64,000 bases of DNA. Origin: Ferirhizobium litorale. GTDB lineage: Bacteria; Pseudomonadota; Alphaproteobacteria; Rhizobiales; Rhizobiaceae. The DNA lies in contig JALDYZ010000013.1 of the NCBI GenBank assembly GCA_030028905.1, forward strand, positions 62,001-126,000, written 5' to 3'. This document shows, in pieces, positions 37,738 through 47,973 of this stretch (position 1 is the first letter of the stretch; the number at the start of each line of letters is the position of its first letter). Under the pieces are notes generated by a model. That model was not told the DNA's origin and searched no databases. It saw only the letters and a list, made by a program, of their open reading frames with translations. A program made the translations under genes and the position numbers.

Positions 37738-39237
37738 CTACGCCACCTGTGTCGATGCACCGGACACGTCGCCAGCGACAACGGCGCGATTGCGGCCACC
37801 GTTCTTGGCGGCGTATAGCGCCTCGTCGGCCGCATGCACGAGGTCGCGCACATTTCGGCCATGCTCCGGATAGAAGGCGAACCCGGCGCTCCCACCGATC
37901 GCCAGCAGCAGGTCGTCGGCAACCACCGGCACCTGCGCATCGTAGACGAAGCCGTTCGCCAGGGCGGTAATCTCCGCCCGGTCGGTGGCATCGGGGATCA
38001 GCACCATGAATTCGTCGCCACCCTGGCGGGCAACGATGCCGCGGTCGCCGACCCGCGCGGCAAAACGGCTGGCGATCGCCTTCAGCACCGCATCGCCTGC
38101 CCCGTGGCCGTGCTGGTCGTTGACGGCCTTGAACTTGTCGAGGTCGACGGCGATGATCGCAAACGGTTGCGGCGGTTCGCGCTGGACCTCCCGCCGCAGC
38201 GCCTCCTCGAAACCGCCGCGGTTCGCCACGCCGGTCAGCGTGTCGTGCTTGGCCATGAAGCGATTGATCGACTCGCTCTTCTGCAGGGCGCGCACCAGCG
38301 CGCCGAACCGCCAGCCGATGAACGCCATGGCAAAAGCCGCAAGAACGGCGAGCACGGCAACGCTCGGGGAAGCCGAGCGCCAGATATACGGGCCTGGCGA
38401 ATTGGGGGTCCAGACCACCATGTAGGGGCCATCGGTGAAGCCGTTGCCGACCGGCGTGAAAGCGCCAGGCCGTTCGCCCTCCTCTTCCTCGGATGCGACG
38501 TGCAGGTTGCCGATGCCGAGGCGCGCACTCATGACGTCCAGCATCTTTGCCGAAATCGGCTTGACGGTGACCATCAGGACCGGCTGCGCGGAATTGGTCG
38601 GAATGAAGCCAGTCTTGGGCACCACTGCCTGGACGACAACGATGCTGAGCGAACCGTTTATCATCCGCATGTCCGCCGCATGTATATAGGGAATGGGTGC
38701 CGAAAGTGTATCGCGGTCGCTCGGTTGCGCTTGCAGTTCGAATCCCCCGTCCCGGCGCCTCAGCTCCGCCCAGTAGTTCTGGGTTGCTTCGTAGAGCAGA
38801 TCGTCGATCCAGAACAGCAGTTCGTCGGCCGCATCCGCCGCAACCTTCTCACCATTGCGAACGGTGAGCCTGGAGCGGTGGCGATCGTCGGTCAGCACCA
38901 TCCACGAGAATCCGAAGTCGGCCCAGAGCCAATCCAGCAGCCTTTGCTTGACAAAGGCGTCGCTGGTGTCGGGCTTCGTGACTTCCGCAAATGTGTCGTC
39001 GCGGAAGGTCAGTTCGGCCTGGTATTTCACCACCTCGTTGATCTGGTGCTTGAACTCCTGCTGCACGAGCTTGCGCTCGGTCGCCAGTCCCGCCCGGTTG
39101 GCCTGATAGACGGAATAGTCGAGGACGAGAAAGACCGAGGCCGCGAAAAGCACGACGAACACGGCGCAGGCGGCGTGGATGCCGCGGATCATCCAGCTTC
39201 CGGAAAGCCCCGAAATCTGCCCCTCGTCTATGCGCAT
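37738..39237 (-). CDS. Membrane-bound diguanylate cyclase (CHASE4-like sensor plus GGDEF)
   Basis: The ATG at 39237 behind AAGGGG gives 499 residues. Layout: membrane helix (about 18-40), periplasmic CHASE4-like sensor (about 50-285; AELTFRDDTFAEV, then KQRLLDWLWADFGFSWMVL), second membrane helix (about 292-315), GGDEF domain (about 330-490) with DLDKFKAVND and intact GGDEF (406-410). It should make cyclic-di-GMP in response to a periplasmic cue. The RxxD inhibitory site normally nine residues before the motif is not evident. It lies upstream of bluB but is separated by the riboswitch, so they are likely independent. Confidence 0.9.
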   Translation of the reverse strand: MRIDEGQISGLSGSWMIRGIHAACAVFVVLFAASVFLVLDYSVYQANRAGLATERKLVQQEFKHQINEVVKYQAELTFRDDTFAEVTKPDTSDAFVKQRLLDWLWADFGFSWMVLTDDRHRSRLTVRNGEKVAADAADELLFWIDDLLYEATQNYWAELRRRDGGFELQAQPSDRDTLSAPIPYIHAADMRMINGSLSIVVVQAVVPKTGFIPTNSAQPVLMVTVKPISAKMLDVMSARLGIGNLHVASEEEEGERPGAFTPVGNGFTDGPYMVVWTPNSPGPYIWRSASPSVAVLAVLAAFAMAFIGWRFGALVRALQKSESINRFMAKHDTLTGVANRGGFEEALRREVQREPPQPFAIIAVDLDKFKAVNDQHGHGAGDAVLKAIASRFAARVGDRGIVARQGGDEFMVLIPDATDRAEITALANGFVYDAQVPVVADDLLLAIGGSAGFAFYPEHGRNVRDLVHAADEALYAAKNGGRNRAVVAGDVSGASTQVA

Positions 39238-39432
39238 GTCGTCCCCTTGGTCCCCTGCGGACGCCTCCGGCGAACCGGAACCTGCCCCGAACCCCACTAT
39301 ATGTGCGAAGCTGAAAAAAGCGTTTAATCAACAGGGTATCGGAAAGATTAACGGCGAAATGCAAATGCCGGGCGGTCGCCATTGCGGATGCCCATTCGCC
39401 GCCTGGGGGATGGCCGGCGGCCATCCGGTCTT

Positions 39433-41112
39433 TCAGCGATCGCGGAAGCGGTTGGTGATCGGGTAGCGCCGGTCCCGGCCAAAATTCTTCTTGGTGATCT
39501 TCACGCCCGGTGCCGACTGGCGGCGCTTGTATTCGGCAATGTAGAGCAGATGCTCGATGCGGTGCACTGTGGCGATGTCGTGGCCGCGCGCGACGACGTC
39601 GTCGACCGCCATTTCGTGCTCCACCAGGCATTCCAGGATGTCGTCGAGCGCCGGATAGGGCGGCAGCGAATCCTGGTCGGTCTGGTTGGGGCGGAGCTCC
39701 GCCGATGGCGCCTTGTCGATGATGTTTTGCGGAATCACCTGCCCCGTCGGGCCGAGCGCGCCGGGGGGCACGTGGCCGTTGCGCCAGCGCGCCACGGCAT
39801 AGACTTGCATCTTGTAGAGGTCCTTGATCGGATTGAAGCCGCCGTTCATGTCTCCATAGAGCGTCGCGTAGCCGACCGACATTTCCGACTTGTTGCCGGT
39901 GGTGACCACCATCGAGCCGAACTTGTTGGAGATTGCCATCAGGATGGTGCCGCGGGCACGACTCTGTAGGTTTTCCTCGGTGATGCCCTGCTCGGTACCC
40001 TCGAACAGATCAGCGAGCGCCGCTGAAAATCCCTCGACCGGGTCGGCGATCGGGACGATGTCATACCGGCAGCCGAGCGCCTTGGCGCAGTCGGCCGCAT
40101 CCTTGAGCGACTCCTCCGACGTGTAGCGATACGGCAGCATGACGCACCGTACCCGCTCCTCGCCGAGCGCATCGACCGCAATCGCCGCACAGATCGCAGA
40201 ATCGATGCCGCCGGAAAGGCCGAGCACCACATTCTTGAAGCCGTTCTTGTTCACATAGTCGCGGAAGCCGAGCACGCAGGCTCGGTAATCCGCCTCCTCC
40301 CTTTCGGGAATCTGCGACATCGGGCCCGGCTCGCAGTGCCAGCCGTCACTGGTGCGTTTCCAGGTGACCACCGCCAGCGCTTCCTCGAACTGGCTCATCT
40401 GGAAGGCGAGCGTCTTGTCGGCATTGAAGCCGAAGCTTGCGCCATCGAAGACGAGCTCGTCCTGGCCGCCGACCTGGTTGGCATAGATGAGCGGCAGGCC
40501 CGCTTCGATCACCTGACGCAGCACCACCTGGTGGCGGATGTCGACCTTGCCGCGATAGAAGGGCGAGCCGTTCGGCGACAGCAGGATCTCCGCGCCGCTT
40601 TCCGCCAGCGTCTCGCAGACGCCGAGGTCGCCCCAGATGTCCTCGCAGATCGGGATGCCGAGGCGAACGCCGCGGAAGTTGACCGGGCCGGGCATTGCTC
40701 CCTGGTGGAAGACCCGCTTTTCGTCGAACTCGCCGTAGTTCGGAAGATCGACCTTGTCCCGCACCGCGATGACCTTGCCGCCGTCCAGAACCGCGATGGC
40801 ATTGTGGCGCATGGCTCCGTTCAGGCGCGGGAAACCGATGATCACGCCCGGGCCACCATCCGCCGTGTCGGCGGCAAACTCTTCCACCGCCCTTTGGCAG
40901 GCGTTGAGGAAGGCCGGCTTGAGCACCAGGTCCTCCGGCGGATATCCGGAAATGAACAGTTCGGTCAGCAGCAGCAGATCCGCGCCCTGGCTTGCGGCGT
41001 CCGCCCTCGCCTGCCGCGCCTTGGCGAGGTTTCCTGCAATATCGCCGACGGTCGGGTTCAATTGGGCGATCGCTATGCGCAATGTCTGGGGATTTGCGAT
41101 TTGCTGTGTCAT
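39433..41112 (-). CDS. nadE: Glutamine-dependent NAD+ synthetase
   Basis: NadE amidates nicotinate adenine dinucleotide to NAD+ in the last step of NAD synthesis. The 559-residue product fuses an N-terminal nitrilase-type glutaminase domain (1-270; E in LLLTELFISGYPPEDL, K in AVRDKVDLPNYGEFDE, C in PICEDIWGD) to the synthetase domain. The latter has the ATP-pyrophosphatase loop LSGGIDS near residue 300, with KSEMSVGYATLYGDMNGGF further on. It is divergent from the LTA-synthase-like gene. Confidence 0.95.
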   Translation of the reverse strand: MTQQIANPQTLRIAIAQLNPTVGDIAGNLAKARQARADAASQGADLLLLTELFISGYPPEDLVLKPAFLNACQRAVEEFAADTADGGPGVIIGFPRLNGAMRHNAIAVLDGGKVIAVRDKVDLPNYGEFDEKRVFHQGAMPGPVNFRGVRLGIPICEDIWGDLGVCETLAESGAEILLSPNGSPFYRGKVDIRHQVVLRQVIEAGLPLIYANQVGGQDELVFDGASFGFNADKTLAFQMSQFEEALAVVTWKRTSDGWHCEPGPMSQIPEREEADYRACVLGFRDYVNKNGFKNVVLGLSGGIDSAICAAIAVDALGEERVRCVMLPYRYTSEESLKDAADCAKALGCRYDIVPIADPVEGFSAALADLFEGTEQGITEENLQSRARGTILMAISNKFGSMVVTTGNKSEMSVGYATLYGDMNGGFNPIKDLYKMQVYAVARWRNGHVPPGALGPTGQVIPQNIIDKAPSAELRPNQTDQDSLPPYPALDDILECLVEHEMAVDDVVARGHDIATVHRIEHLLYIAEYKRRQSAPGVKITKKNFGRDRRYPITNRFRDR

Positions 41113-41293
41113 TTCTTCCGTTTATCGCGACCGCGCTCGCTCCGCAACGGAGACGTTGCCGGATTCTCTCCAAATGGTCTTGTCGCCGTCCACCTGCCGC
41201 CACATTGGCAGCGCATCCGCTCCCGGTTCATGTGGCATTCATGACAGCCGTGTGACAATAAGACGAAAATTGAATGAAATTCCGGAGATAGCA

Positions 41294-43225
41294 TTGGCAG
41301 AGTTCATTTCCCGGGCTGCAGTAGCCAGCCACACGAACGTTCCTGCGCGGACGGCAGGCCGGTCCGCAGGTCGCGGCACCGCCATCAGGCTGGCGCAGTC
41401 GCTTGCATTTTCCGTACTGTTTTCGACCATACTGGTCTTTCTGGTCGAGTGGATCGCCCGTGGCTCGTTGACCCGCACTGGCGCGTTCCTGACGTCGTTG
41501 TCCCAGCCTGGCCTGACGACGATTGCGGTTCTGGTGCTCGTACTGCTGTCGCTGGATGCGTTGCTCGGGCGCGTCCATCTCGCCGTGCTTGCTGTTGGTC
41601 CTCTCCTTGTCATCCCCGCATTTTTCTCCCGCCAGAAGCAGTTGTTCCTCTCCGATCCGCTCTATCCGACCGACTTTCTCTTCGGCCGCCAGATCATGGA
41701 ACTGATGCCGGTCATGGTTCGCGATCGACCACTGACGGCCGTAGCCCTCGTTGTCGGGATCCTCCTTTCCGTCGTTGCGATGGTCTTTGTCTGGCGCCAC
41801 TCCTGGCGGCGGCTGCCGCGGCTGTCGCGGCGTGCCCGGCTGATCCGTGTCGTCACCTGCGTTCCGATCATCGCCAGCTTCGTCGTGATGATGGACTACT
41901 CGCACTACTCCTGGGTGCGCGATCGCCTGCAGGTCGTCCCGATGATGTGGGACCAGAAGGAAAACTATTCCCACAACGGCTTCCTGATGGCCTTTGCCTT
42001 CAACCTGCCGATGGCCCATGTGACGGCACCGAAGGGCTTTTCCGTAAACGCCATCGATGCGATCCCCTCGCCGTCGATCCCGGTAACTTCCGCGACCGAG
42101 CGCCGACCCGACGTCATCGTGCTGATGAGCGAATCCTTCTGGGATCCGACCCGCCTTGCCGGCATCAAGTTCAGCAAAGACCCGATGCCGACGATCCGCG
42201 CCAACCAATCCGGCCATGTCTTCTCGCCGGAATTCGGCGGCATGACTGCCAATGTCGAGTTCGAGGCGCTGACCGGCTTTTCCAACGCCTTCCTGCCGTA
42301 CGGAAGCATTCCCTACCAGCAGTATGTGCGCAAACCCGTGCCGTCGCTTGCCACCTTCTTTCGTTCGGAGGGCTACGCCGCCCGCTCGATCCATCCCTTC
42401 CAGAGCTGGTTTTGGAACCGCAGCGAAGTCTACAAGAGCTTCGGCTTCGAGGAGTTCCGCTCGGAGGAAAACCTCCCGCCGATGGAAAAACGCGGCATCT
42501 TCGCCTCCGACGACTCCCTTACCAAGGAGATCATGCGCCAGGCCGACGGTATGGACCGCCCGTTCTTCTTCTTTGCCGTCACCCTGCAGGGCCACGGCCC
42601 CTACGAACCCAACCGCTACAAGCGCAACACCATCGGCATCGAGGGCAACCTGCCCGAAGCCGACCGGGCTACGCTTGCCACCTACACGCAAGGCATCAAG
42701 GAAGCCGACGACAGCCTGAAGATGCTGATGGACTGGGCGAAGAAGCGCGACCGCGAAACGATCATCGTGCTGTTCGGCGACCACCTGCCGCCGCTCGGCA
42801 CCGTCTATACGTCCACCGGCTACATGCCCCAGCAGGTCGCCACCCGAAAGGCATCGGTCGAGATCATGAAGCAAGAGCACGAGACGCCGCTCGTCGTATG
42901 GTCCAGCAAGACCGGGCCGAAGAAGGATATCGGCACCATCAGCCCGTCGTTGCTCCCCTACCAGATCGTTTCTCTCGCAGGCTTCAAGGATCCCTACTAC
43001 ACTGGGTTCCTGGGCCGTGTGCAGAAGAAATATGCGATCGTCGATCGCTACCAGCTCGTCAATCGCAAGGACGAGCCGCAGCCGGACTGGTTGCTGAAGG
43101 ACAAGGCGATCGACCCGCTGATCCGCAACTACCAGTACCTGCAGCACGACATGATCTTCGGTGGACAGCACGGCCTGCAGCGCTTCTTCCCTGGCCACGC
43201 CTGGGTGACCGGCGCTGGATTCTGA
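41294..43225 (+). CDS. LTA-synthase-like phosphoglycerol transferase (sulfatase superfamily)
   Basis: I place the start at TTG 41294 behind GGAGA, giving 643 residues. Five or so membrane helices occupy the N-terminal 220 residues, followed by a periplasmic sulfatase/LtaS-type catalytic domain. The domain shows VIVLMSESFWDPT (metal-binding E), FGGMTANVEFEALTG (nucleophile Thr region), FAVTLQGHGPYEPNR and LFGDHLPPLG (D and H ligands). Such enzymes move phosphoglycerol from phosphatidylglycerol to glycans; in rhizobia cyclic beta-glucan is a known acceptor. The acceptor here is inferred, not seen. It is divergent from nadE. Confidence 0.87.
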   Translation: MAEFISRAAVASHTNVPARTAGRSAGRGTAIRLAQSLAFSVLFSTILVFLVEWIARGSLTRTGAFLTSLSQPGLTTIAVLVLVLLSLDALLGRVHLAVLAVGPLLVIPAFFSRQKQLFLSDPLYPTDFLFGRQIMELMPVMVRDRPLTAVALVVGILLSVVAMVFVWRHSWRRLPRLSRRARLIRVVTCVPIIASFVVMMDYSHYSWVRDRLQVVPMMWDQKENYSHNGFLMAFAFNLPMAHVTAPKGFSVNAIDAIPSPSIPVTSATERRPDVIVLMSESFWDPTRLAGIKFSKDPMPTIRANQSGHVFSPEFGGMTANVEFEALTGFSNAFLPYGSIPYQQYVRKPVPSLATFFRSEGYAARSIHPFQSWFWNRSEVYKSFGFEEFRSEENLPPMEKRGIFASDDSLTKEIMRQADGMDRPFFFFAVTLQGHGPYEPNRYKRNTIGIEGNLPEADRATLATYTQGIKEADDSLKMLMDWAKKRDRETIIVLFGDHLPPLGTVYTSTGYMPQQVATRKASVEIMKQEHETPLVVWSSKTGPKKDIGTISPSLLPYQIVSLAGFKDPYYTGFLGRVQKKYAIVDRYQLVNRKDEPQPDWLLKDKAIDPLIRNYQYLQHDMIFGGQHGLQRFFPGHAWVTGAGF

Positions 43226-43350
43226 CGGCGCCGCATACCCACGCTGCCATGCCCTGCGGCTTGTCCGCGGGGCATATCTATGTATGGCTTGGCTCGATCG
43301 GCGATTGGAGACATATTCGCCTGAAATGACGTCGCTCAGGGAGCCAATCC

Positions 43351-43887
43351 ATGTCCATCCTTCACGATCTGGAAAACCTGCATTTCGGCAAGCACCTGGC
43401 CGAACTCGGTGAAATCGAGAAGCGGGTGATCGAGAAGACCCGCGAGCGCAAGATCGTTGCGACGAATGTCAACGAAGCCTTTTCGGCTCAAACCAGCGTG
43501 GGCGAACGCCTTGCCGACGGCATCGCGCGCGTCGGCGGTTCCTGGGGATTCATCATCGGGTTTCTCGTCTTCCTAATCATATGGGCGTCGCTCAACACTT
43601 TTCTCGTCATCTTTCGGCCCTTCGATCCCTATCCCTTCATCTTTCTCAATCTCATTCTCTCCATGGTGGCCGCCATCCAGGCGCCGATCATCATGATGTC
43701 CCAGAACCGTCAGGCCGCGCGTGACCGTTTCGAAGCCGCGAAGGACTACGAGATCAACCTGAAGGCCGAGATCGAGGTGCTCTCGCTACACCAGAAGATC
43801 GACCAGCAGGTGATCGCCGAACTGGAGAGGCTGCGCGCCGACATGGCCCGCCTGTCGAACCTGCTCGACACCAGAACGGCCCCTTGA
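43351..43887 (+). CDS. DUF1003 membrane protein
   Basis: The 178-residue product begins at an ATG behind CAGGGAG. Two membrane helices (about 62-86 and 95-117) are linked by the DUF1003 hallmark WASLNTFLVIFRPFDPYPFI. IIMMSQNRQAARDR and a C-terminal coiled coil (about 125-172) follow. The function is unknown; the family is widespread and often found as a single gene. It follows the LTA-like gene by 125 bases on the same strand. Confidence 0.88.
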   Translation: MSILHDLENLHFGKHLAELGEIEKRVIEKTRERKIVATNVNEAFSAQTSVGERLADGIARVGGSWGFIIGFLVFLIIWASLNTFLVIFRPFDPYPFIFLNLILSMVAAIQAPIIMMSQNRQAARDRFEAAKDYEINLKAEIEVLSLHQKIDQQVIAELERLRADMARLSNLLDTRTAP

Positions 43888-43980
43888 ATATTCACGCGAA
43901 TCCCGTATGAGAAAGCAGCATCGGCCTCGACGCTGCAATAGATGTGCATACCTAATTCCTCAGCGAAGCGTAAAGTCAGC

Positions 43981-44883
43981 ATGGACATGGATCTCAATCC
44001 GGACCGGCTCCGCACGCGTCCGTATTCCCCCGCCGAAATAGCCGGACACGCGCTCTTCCTTCCGATCGAGAGGGAAATCGCATCACATCTGATCGGGATT
44101 CATCTCGAAAACCCGCGTGCGGCACGGTTGGCGGCCTCGCACCAGAAGTGGCTGATGACCCAGTCGCTCTATGCGCTTCACCTCGAGCGCCGGCCGGACG
44201 ACCCTCTCTCCGGCCTGACGCGCTCGCGTCTGCTGGAGATCGTCGCGGAGTATCAGTCCGCCAGCCGCAACACGGCAATCGCGTTCCTGGCCGAACTGCT
44301 GTCCTACAAGTTCCTGGAGGAAGTGCCCGACGTACCCGATCGGCGCGTGCGGGTCCTGCGAACGACGTCGACGAGCGACTGGGCCATGCGATCCTGGTTC
44401 GAAGGTCACATGCGCTGCCTCGACAGGCTGGACGATGGCAACCGCCTGAACGTCTGCAGGCGCGAAGCCCGCATCTTCCCGATAGCCCAGCCACGTGCAG
44501 CAAGGAGCCTGATCGCCGACAGCCGCTGGCGCATGCCCGGCGCGTGCATCGGCCATTTCCTATGGTCGGACGTGGGCGGCCTGCTGCTGCACGAGCTCGT
44601 ATCGCGTCTACCGGACACGGCCGCCATCGATGAGCGCATCATTCTCGAAAACGTCAGCATCGGCGCGCTCGCCGAGAAGTACGCCATCTCGGCCACGAAC
44701 GCGAAACGCATGTTCAAGAAGGCCGAGGCCGACGGCGTGCTCGGCTGGGAAGCGCCGCGGCGCGACATGCGGCTGTGGCTGTCACGCGGCTTTCTCGACA
44801 GCTACTTCGCCTGGCAATCGGTCAAGTTCGCGGCGCTCGACGAAGCGTTCCATTGGGCCTGCGCCCAGTTGCGTTGCGCATGA
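43981..44883 (+). CDS. Uncharacterised helix-turn-helix protein
   Basis: I do not recognise a named family. From the ATG at 43981 there are 300 residues; an ATG at 43942 would add 13. The N-terminal two thirds are mostly helical (SRLLEIVAEYQSASRNTAIA). A likely helix-turn-helix lies near the C-terminus (about residues 225-255: ENVSIGALAEKYAISATNA, then KRMFKKAEADGVLGW), ending in an aromatic-rich helix. It could be a transcription regulator with an unknown sensor domain. It is convergent with the GFA-family gene. Confidence 0.6.
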   Translation: MDMDLNPDRLRTRPYSPAEIAGHALFLPIEREIASHLIGIHLENPRAARLAASHQKWLMTQSLYALHLERRPDDPLSGLTRSRLLEIVAEYQSASRNTAIAFLAELLSYKFLEEVPDVPDRRVRVLRTTSTSDWAMRSWFEGHMRCLDRLDDGNRLNVCRREARIFPIAQPRAARSLIADSRWRMPGACIGHFLWSDVGGLLLHELVSRLPDTAAIDERIILENVSIGALAEKYAISATNAKRMFKKAEADGVLGWEAPRRDMRLWLSRGFLDSYFAWQSVKFAALDEAFHWACAQLRCA

Positions 44884-44896
44884 AACCCCTTGCCGG

Positions 44897-45319
44897 TCAG
44901 TCGTCCGGCGCCACCGCCAGGTTGGGGCTGCCCTTCCCGTATTGCGGAAGGCCGTCGTTGATCTCGTAGAAATCGCCCTTGTCTGCGCAGAAGATATGGT
45001 AGGCCATCTTCAGCCCCGGCTCGCCGTCGAAAGCACCGGCCATGATCGAGACATGGTCGGCATCATCGGCCTGCCAGAACAGGGCCGAGCCGCAGGTGCC
45101 GCAGAAGCCGCGCCGGGCAAAGTCGCTGGCGCGGTACCAGGTCACGCGCTCCTCGCCATCGAGTTCGAAGTTGTCGAGGCCGACATTGGTCGCTGCATAG
45201 TACAGCCCAGTCTGCTTCCGGCACTGCGAGCAGTGGCAGGCAACGACTTCGCGCAACGGTCCTTTCGTCCTGAAACGAACCGCGCCGCACAGGCAACTGC
45301 CCTCATTCACCTGGTTCAT
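44897..45319 (-). CDS. GFA-family (glutathione-dependent formaldehyde-activating-like) zinc protein
   Basis: The ATG at 45319 behind GGGAGGG gives 140 residues. The zinc-binding cysteines of the GFA fold are all visible: GSCLCGAV, ACHCSQCRKQTG and FCGTCGS. Most family members have no proven reaction; some bind glutathione adducts. A longer frame reaching upstream is not supported. It lies between the helix-turn-helix gene and aroG. Confidence 0.85.
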   Translation of the reverse strand: MNQVNEGSCLCGAVRFRTKGPLREVVACHCSQCRKQTGLYYAATNVGLDNFELDGEERVTWYRASDFARRGFCGTCGSALFWQADDADHVSIMAGAFDGEPGLKMAYHIFCADKGDFYEINDGLPQYGKGSPNLAVAPDD

Positions 45320-45432
45320 TCGTGTTTCCCTCCCCTTGGTGTGGCGACTTTCGCCGCCCCTCCGCGCGCGGTCAAATTCGAAAGTCTGAACGCCGCGATC
45401 AACCAAGCTGAACCTGCGGCCCACAAACGCAA

Positions 45433-45456
45433 ACGGGCCGGTTTTGGCCGGCCCGT
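45433..45456 (-). terminator. Terminator hairpin downstream of aroG
   Basis: ACGGGCCGG (45433-45441) and CCGGCCCGT (45448-45456) form a 9-base stem, followed on the minus strand by TTGCGTTTGT. It sits 26 bases beyond the aroG stop codon. Confidence 0.7.
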
Positions 45457-45482
45457 GTGTCTTGTTGCGATTTGCGCCGATA

Positions 45483-46856
45483 TCAGCTGTTGACGGCGAG
45501 CTTCTTCTCGTCGCGGCCACCCTTCATCCGCTCGGCGAGCAGGAATGCGAGCTCCAGCGCCTGGTCGGCGTTGAGGCGCGGGTCGCAATGGGTGTGGTAG
45601 CGGTCCTGCAGGTCGTCCGCCGACACTGCCCGCGCACCACCCGTGCATTCCGTCACGTCCTTGCCGGTCATCTCGATATGGATGCCGCCCGGATGCGAGC
45701 CTTCCGCGCGGTGGATCTGGAAGAAGCTCTCGACTTCCGACAGGATCCGCTCGAACGGACGGGTCTTGTAGTTGTTAAGCGTGATCGTGTTGCCATGCAT
45801 CGGATCGCAGGACCACACCACCTTGCGGCCCTCGCGCTGGACGGCGCGGATAAGGCGTGGCAGGTGGTCGGCGACCTTGTCGTGGCCGAAGCGGCAGATC
45901 AGCGTCAGGCGCCCCGCCTCGTTAGCCGGATTCAGGATGTCGATCAGTTCCAGCAGGCCGTCGGCGGTCATCGACGGGCCGCACTTCAGGCCGATCGGGT
46001 TCTTGATGCCGCGGCAGTATTCGACATGCGCATGGTCCGGCTGGCGGGTACGGTCGCCGATCCAGATCATGTGGCCGGAGGTCGCATACCAGTCGCCCGA
46101 AGTGGAATCGACGCGCGTCAGCGCCTGCTCGTAGCCGAGCAGCAGCGCCTCGTGGCTGGTGAAGAAATCGGTCTCGCGCAGGCTCGGATTGTTGTCCGGC
46201 GTGATCCCGACGGCCTTCATGAAGTCCATCGTTTCGGTGATGCGGGCCGCGAGCTTGCGGTAGCGCTCGCCCTGCGGGCTGTCCTTGACGAAGCCGAGCA
46301 TCCACTGGTGCACGTTGTCGAGGTTGGCATAGCCACCCATCGCGAAGGCGCGCAGCAGGTTAAGCGTCGCCGCCGACTGGCGGTAGGCCATGACCTGGCG
46401 CTCCGGATTGGGGATGCGGGCGTCCTCGGTGAACTCGATGCCGTTGATGATGTCGCCGCGGTAGCTCGGAAGCTCGACGTCGCCCTGCTTCTCGAAATTC
46501 GATGAGCGCGGCTTGGCGAACTGGCCGGCAATGCGGCCGACCTTGACCACCGGCTGCTGGGCGCCGAACGTCAGAACCACGGCCATCTGCAGGAAGGCGC
46601 GGAAGAAGTCGCGGATGTTGTCCGCGCCATGCTCGGCAAAGCTCTCGGCGCAATCGCCGCCCTGCAGCAGGAAGCCGTTGCCTTCGGCGACGTTGGCGAG
46701 CGCCTTGGTCAGGCGGCGGGCTTCACCCGCAAAGACGAGCGGCGGATAGGTCGCGAGCGTCGCTTCCGTCGCAGCAAGAGCTGCCTCATCCGGGTAGGCC
46801 GGCACCTGCTGGATCGGCTTGTCGCGCCAGCTCTGCGGGGTCCAATTCTGCGCCAT
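45483..46856 (-). CDS. aroG: 3-deoxy-7-phosphoheptulonate (DAHP) synthase, class II
   Basis: The enzyme condenses phosphoenolpyruvate and erythrose 4-phosphate, the first step of aromatic amino-acid synthesis. The 457-residue plant/Mycobacterium-type (class II) protein shows [52 protein letters not shown] and [18 protein letters not shown] at 46856 follows AGGTGAG; GTG at 46865 is an alternative. It is monocistronic. Confidence 0.95.
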   Translation of the reverse strand: MAQNWTPQSWRDKPIQQVPAYPDEAALAATEATLATYPPLVFAGEARRLTKALANVAEGNGFLLQGGDCAESFAEHGADNIRDFFRAFLQMAVVLTFGAQQPVVKVGRIAGQFAKPRSSNFEKQGDVELPSYRGDIINGIEFTEDARIPNPERQVMAYRQSAATLNLLRAFAMGGYANLDNVHQWMLGFVKDSPQGERYRKLAARITETMDFMKAVGITPDNNPSLRETDFFTSHEALLLGYEQALTRVDSTSGDWYATSGHMIWIGDRTRQPDHAHVEYCRGIKNPIGLKCGPSMTADGLLELIDILNPANEAGRLTLICRFGHDKVADHLPRLIRAVQREGRKVVWSCDPMHGNTITLNNYKTRPFERILSEVESFFQIHRAEGSHPGGIHIEMTGKDVTECTGGARAVSADDLQDRYHTHCDPRLNADQALELAFLLAERMKGGRDEKKLAVNS

Positions 46857-47049
46857 TACACTCACCTGTTCGCTCTGTCTTTGCGTATCCTTCGGACTGT
46901 CCTACCGGATGCGCGCTTATATACATTAAGGAGCGAAAAGCAAAGCTTTCAATGGACACAGTGTTGCGCTTCGCGATCAGTCGATTTGCACCTTGGTGGA
47001 CACTGGACGATTTCGTCCGGCAAACCCGAAGGGAGACAAGAAGATAGAA

Positions 47050-47973
47050 CTACGATGGTGATGACAGCGCGAGCAGTTCGGCGATCAATACCCGTCCCAA
47101 CTCACCCCTGCTTGTGCGATCATGGGCCGCGAACATCGGCCCGCTGTTGACCTCGAGAAAGCAAACTTCGCCCGTCGCGGTCCGTGTTTTCAGGTCGAAT
47201 GCGCAGAAATTCAGACCCAGTTCGTCACTCATCACGCGCAAGCGCGGCAAGACTTCCGCCAAAGGTCCGTGATCATTCGGGCAGACTTCCATTCGGGCGG
47301 TGGGATCGACCCGGTAGTCAAGTTCTGCACTCAGGACGACGAAGGCCATGAACCTGTCGCCCAGCCGGTAGACCCGGTATTCCGGATAGTCGAGCTTCTC
47401 CTGCACGAAGGCGGGTATCGGCAGGCTGCCACCGGGCGCCAGTACCTCGAAGTCGATCCCGGCAAGCGGCTTGCAGTAACCGCCGCCATTGACCGGCTTG
47501 GCTACGAACCTTGCGGAGTCATTTGCAAATCGCCTTATCTCCGCCGCGTCGTTGGAAACAAGGGTTGCCGGTGTAGCGAGTCCCGCTTTGTGCGCCGCAC
47601 GCAGGTCGGCCATCTTGATCCCGGCAAAGCTCGCCATGTTCCTATTGAAGACGCCGATGCCGGGCTGCAGGAGAACAGCGCCCAGCATGAAGGCAAACCA
47701 GCCCGGCGCACGTGGCAACGCGCCTTCCTTCTCGACCTCGCGGTTGAAGACGTTCATCCGCACGAAGGCCGCTCGGGGGAAAAGGGGTCTTTCGCCGAGC
47801 ATCAGGCTGTTGTGGCGGAAATCGAGGCTGGCGGCCACTTTCGCCTTTGTATCGTGATAGATCGTGATGGCCGTCAGCCCGAGCTCGGTGACCCGCACCT
47901 CCAGCAACTGCAGGCACGGATCGTCCCGCCCACCGGCAATCAGCAGATCGGGCCTGAGAACGTCAACGCTCAC
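47050..47973 (-). CDS. RimK/MvdD-like ATP-grasp ligase
   Basis: The frame starts at GTG 47973, overlapping the end of the preceding gene by 11 bases, and encodes 307 residues. A preATP-grasp part (1-110) with MNVFNREVEKEG is followed by GVFNRNMASFAGIKMADLRA and GLATPATLVSND. The ATP-grasp core shows SARFVAKPVNGGGY (ATP-binding Lys), FVQEKLDYPEYRVYRLGDRF, and the metal site FCAFDLKTRT with CFLEVNSGP. The order resembles peptide ligases of the RimK/MvdD/PsnB group that join carboxylates to Ser/Thr/Lys side chains or to amino acids. The substrate is unknown; the coupled upstream gene is the obvious candidate. The long opposite and upstream frame extensions are shadows. Confidence 0.8.
   Translation of the reverse strand: MSVDVLRPDLLIAGGRDDPCLQLLEVRVTELGLTAITIYHDTKAKVAASLDFRHNSLMLGERPLFPRAAFVRMNVFNREVEKEGALPRAPGWFAFMLGAVLLQPGIGVFNRNMASFAGIKMADLRAAHKAGLATPATLVSNDAAEIRRFANDSARFVAKPVNGGGYCKPLAGIDFEVLAPGGSLPIPAFVQEKLDYPEYRVYRLGDRFMAFVVLSAELDYRVDPTARMEVCPNDHGPLAEVLPRLRVMSDELGLNFCAFDLKTRTATGEVCFLEVNSGPMFAAHDRTSRGELGRVLIAELLALSSPS

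Noticed and set aside
38735..38765. tRNA T-loop-like sequence GTTCGAATCCC
   Set aside because: It lies inside the GGDEF gene coding for a conserved-looking segment and has no matching acceptor, D-loop or anticodon arms.
41228..43329. Long frames in other phases over the LTA-synthase-like gene
   Set aside because: They share the same bases as a gene with a complete metal site and membrane helices and lack any start signals.
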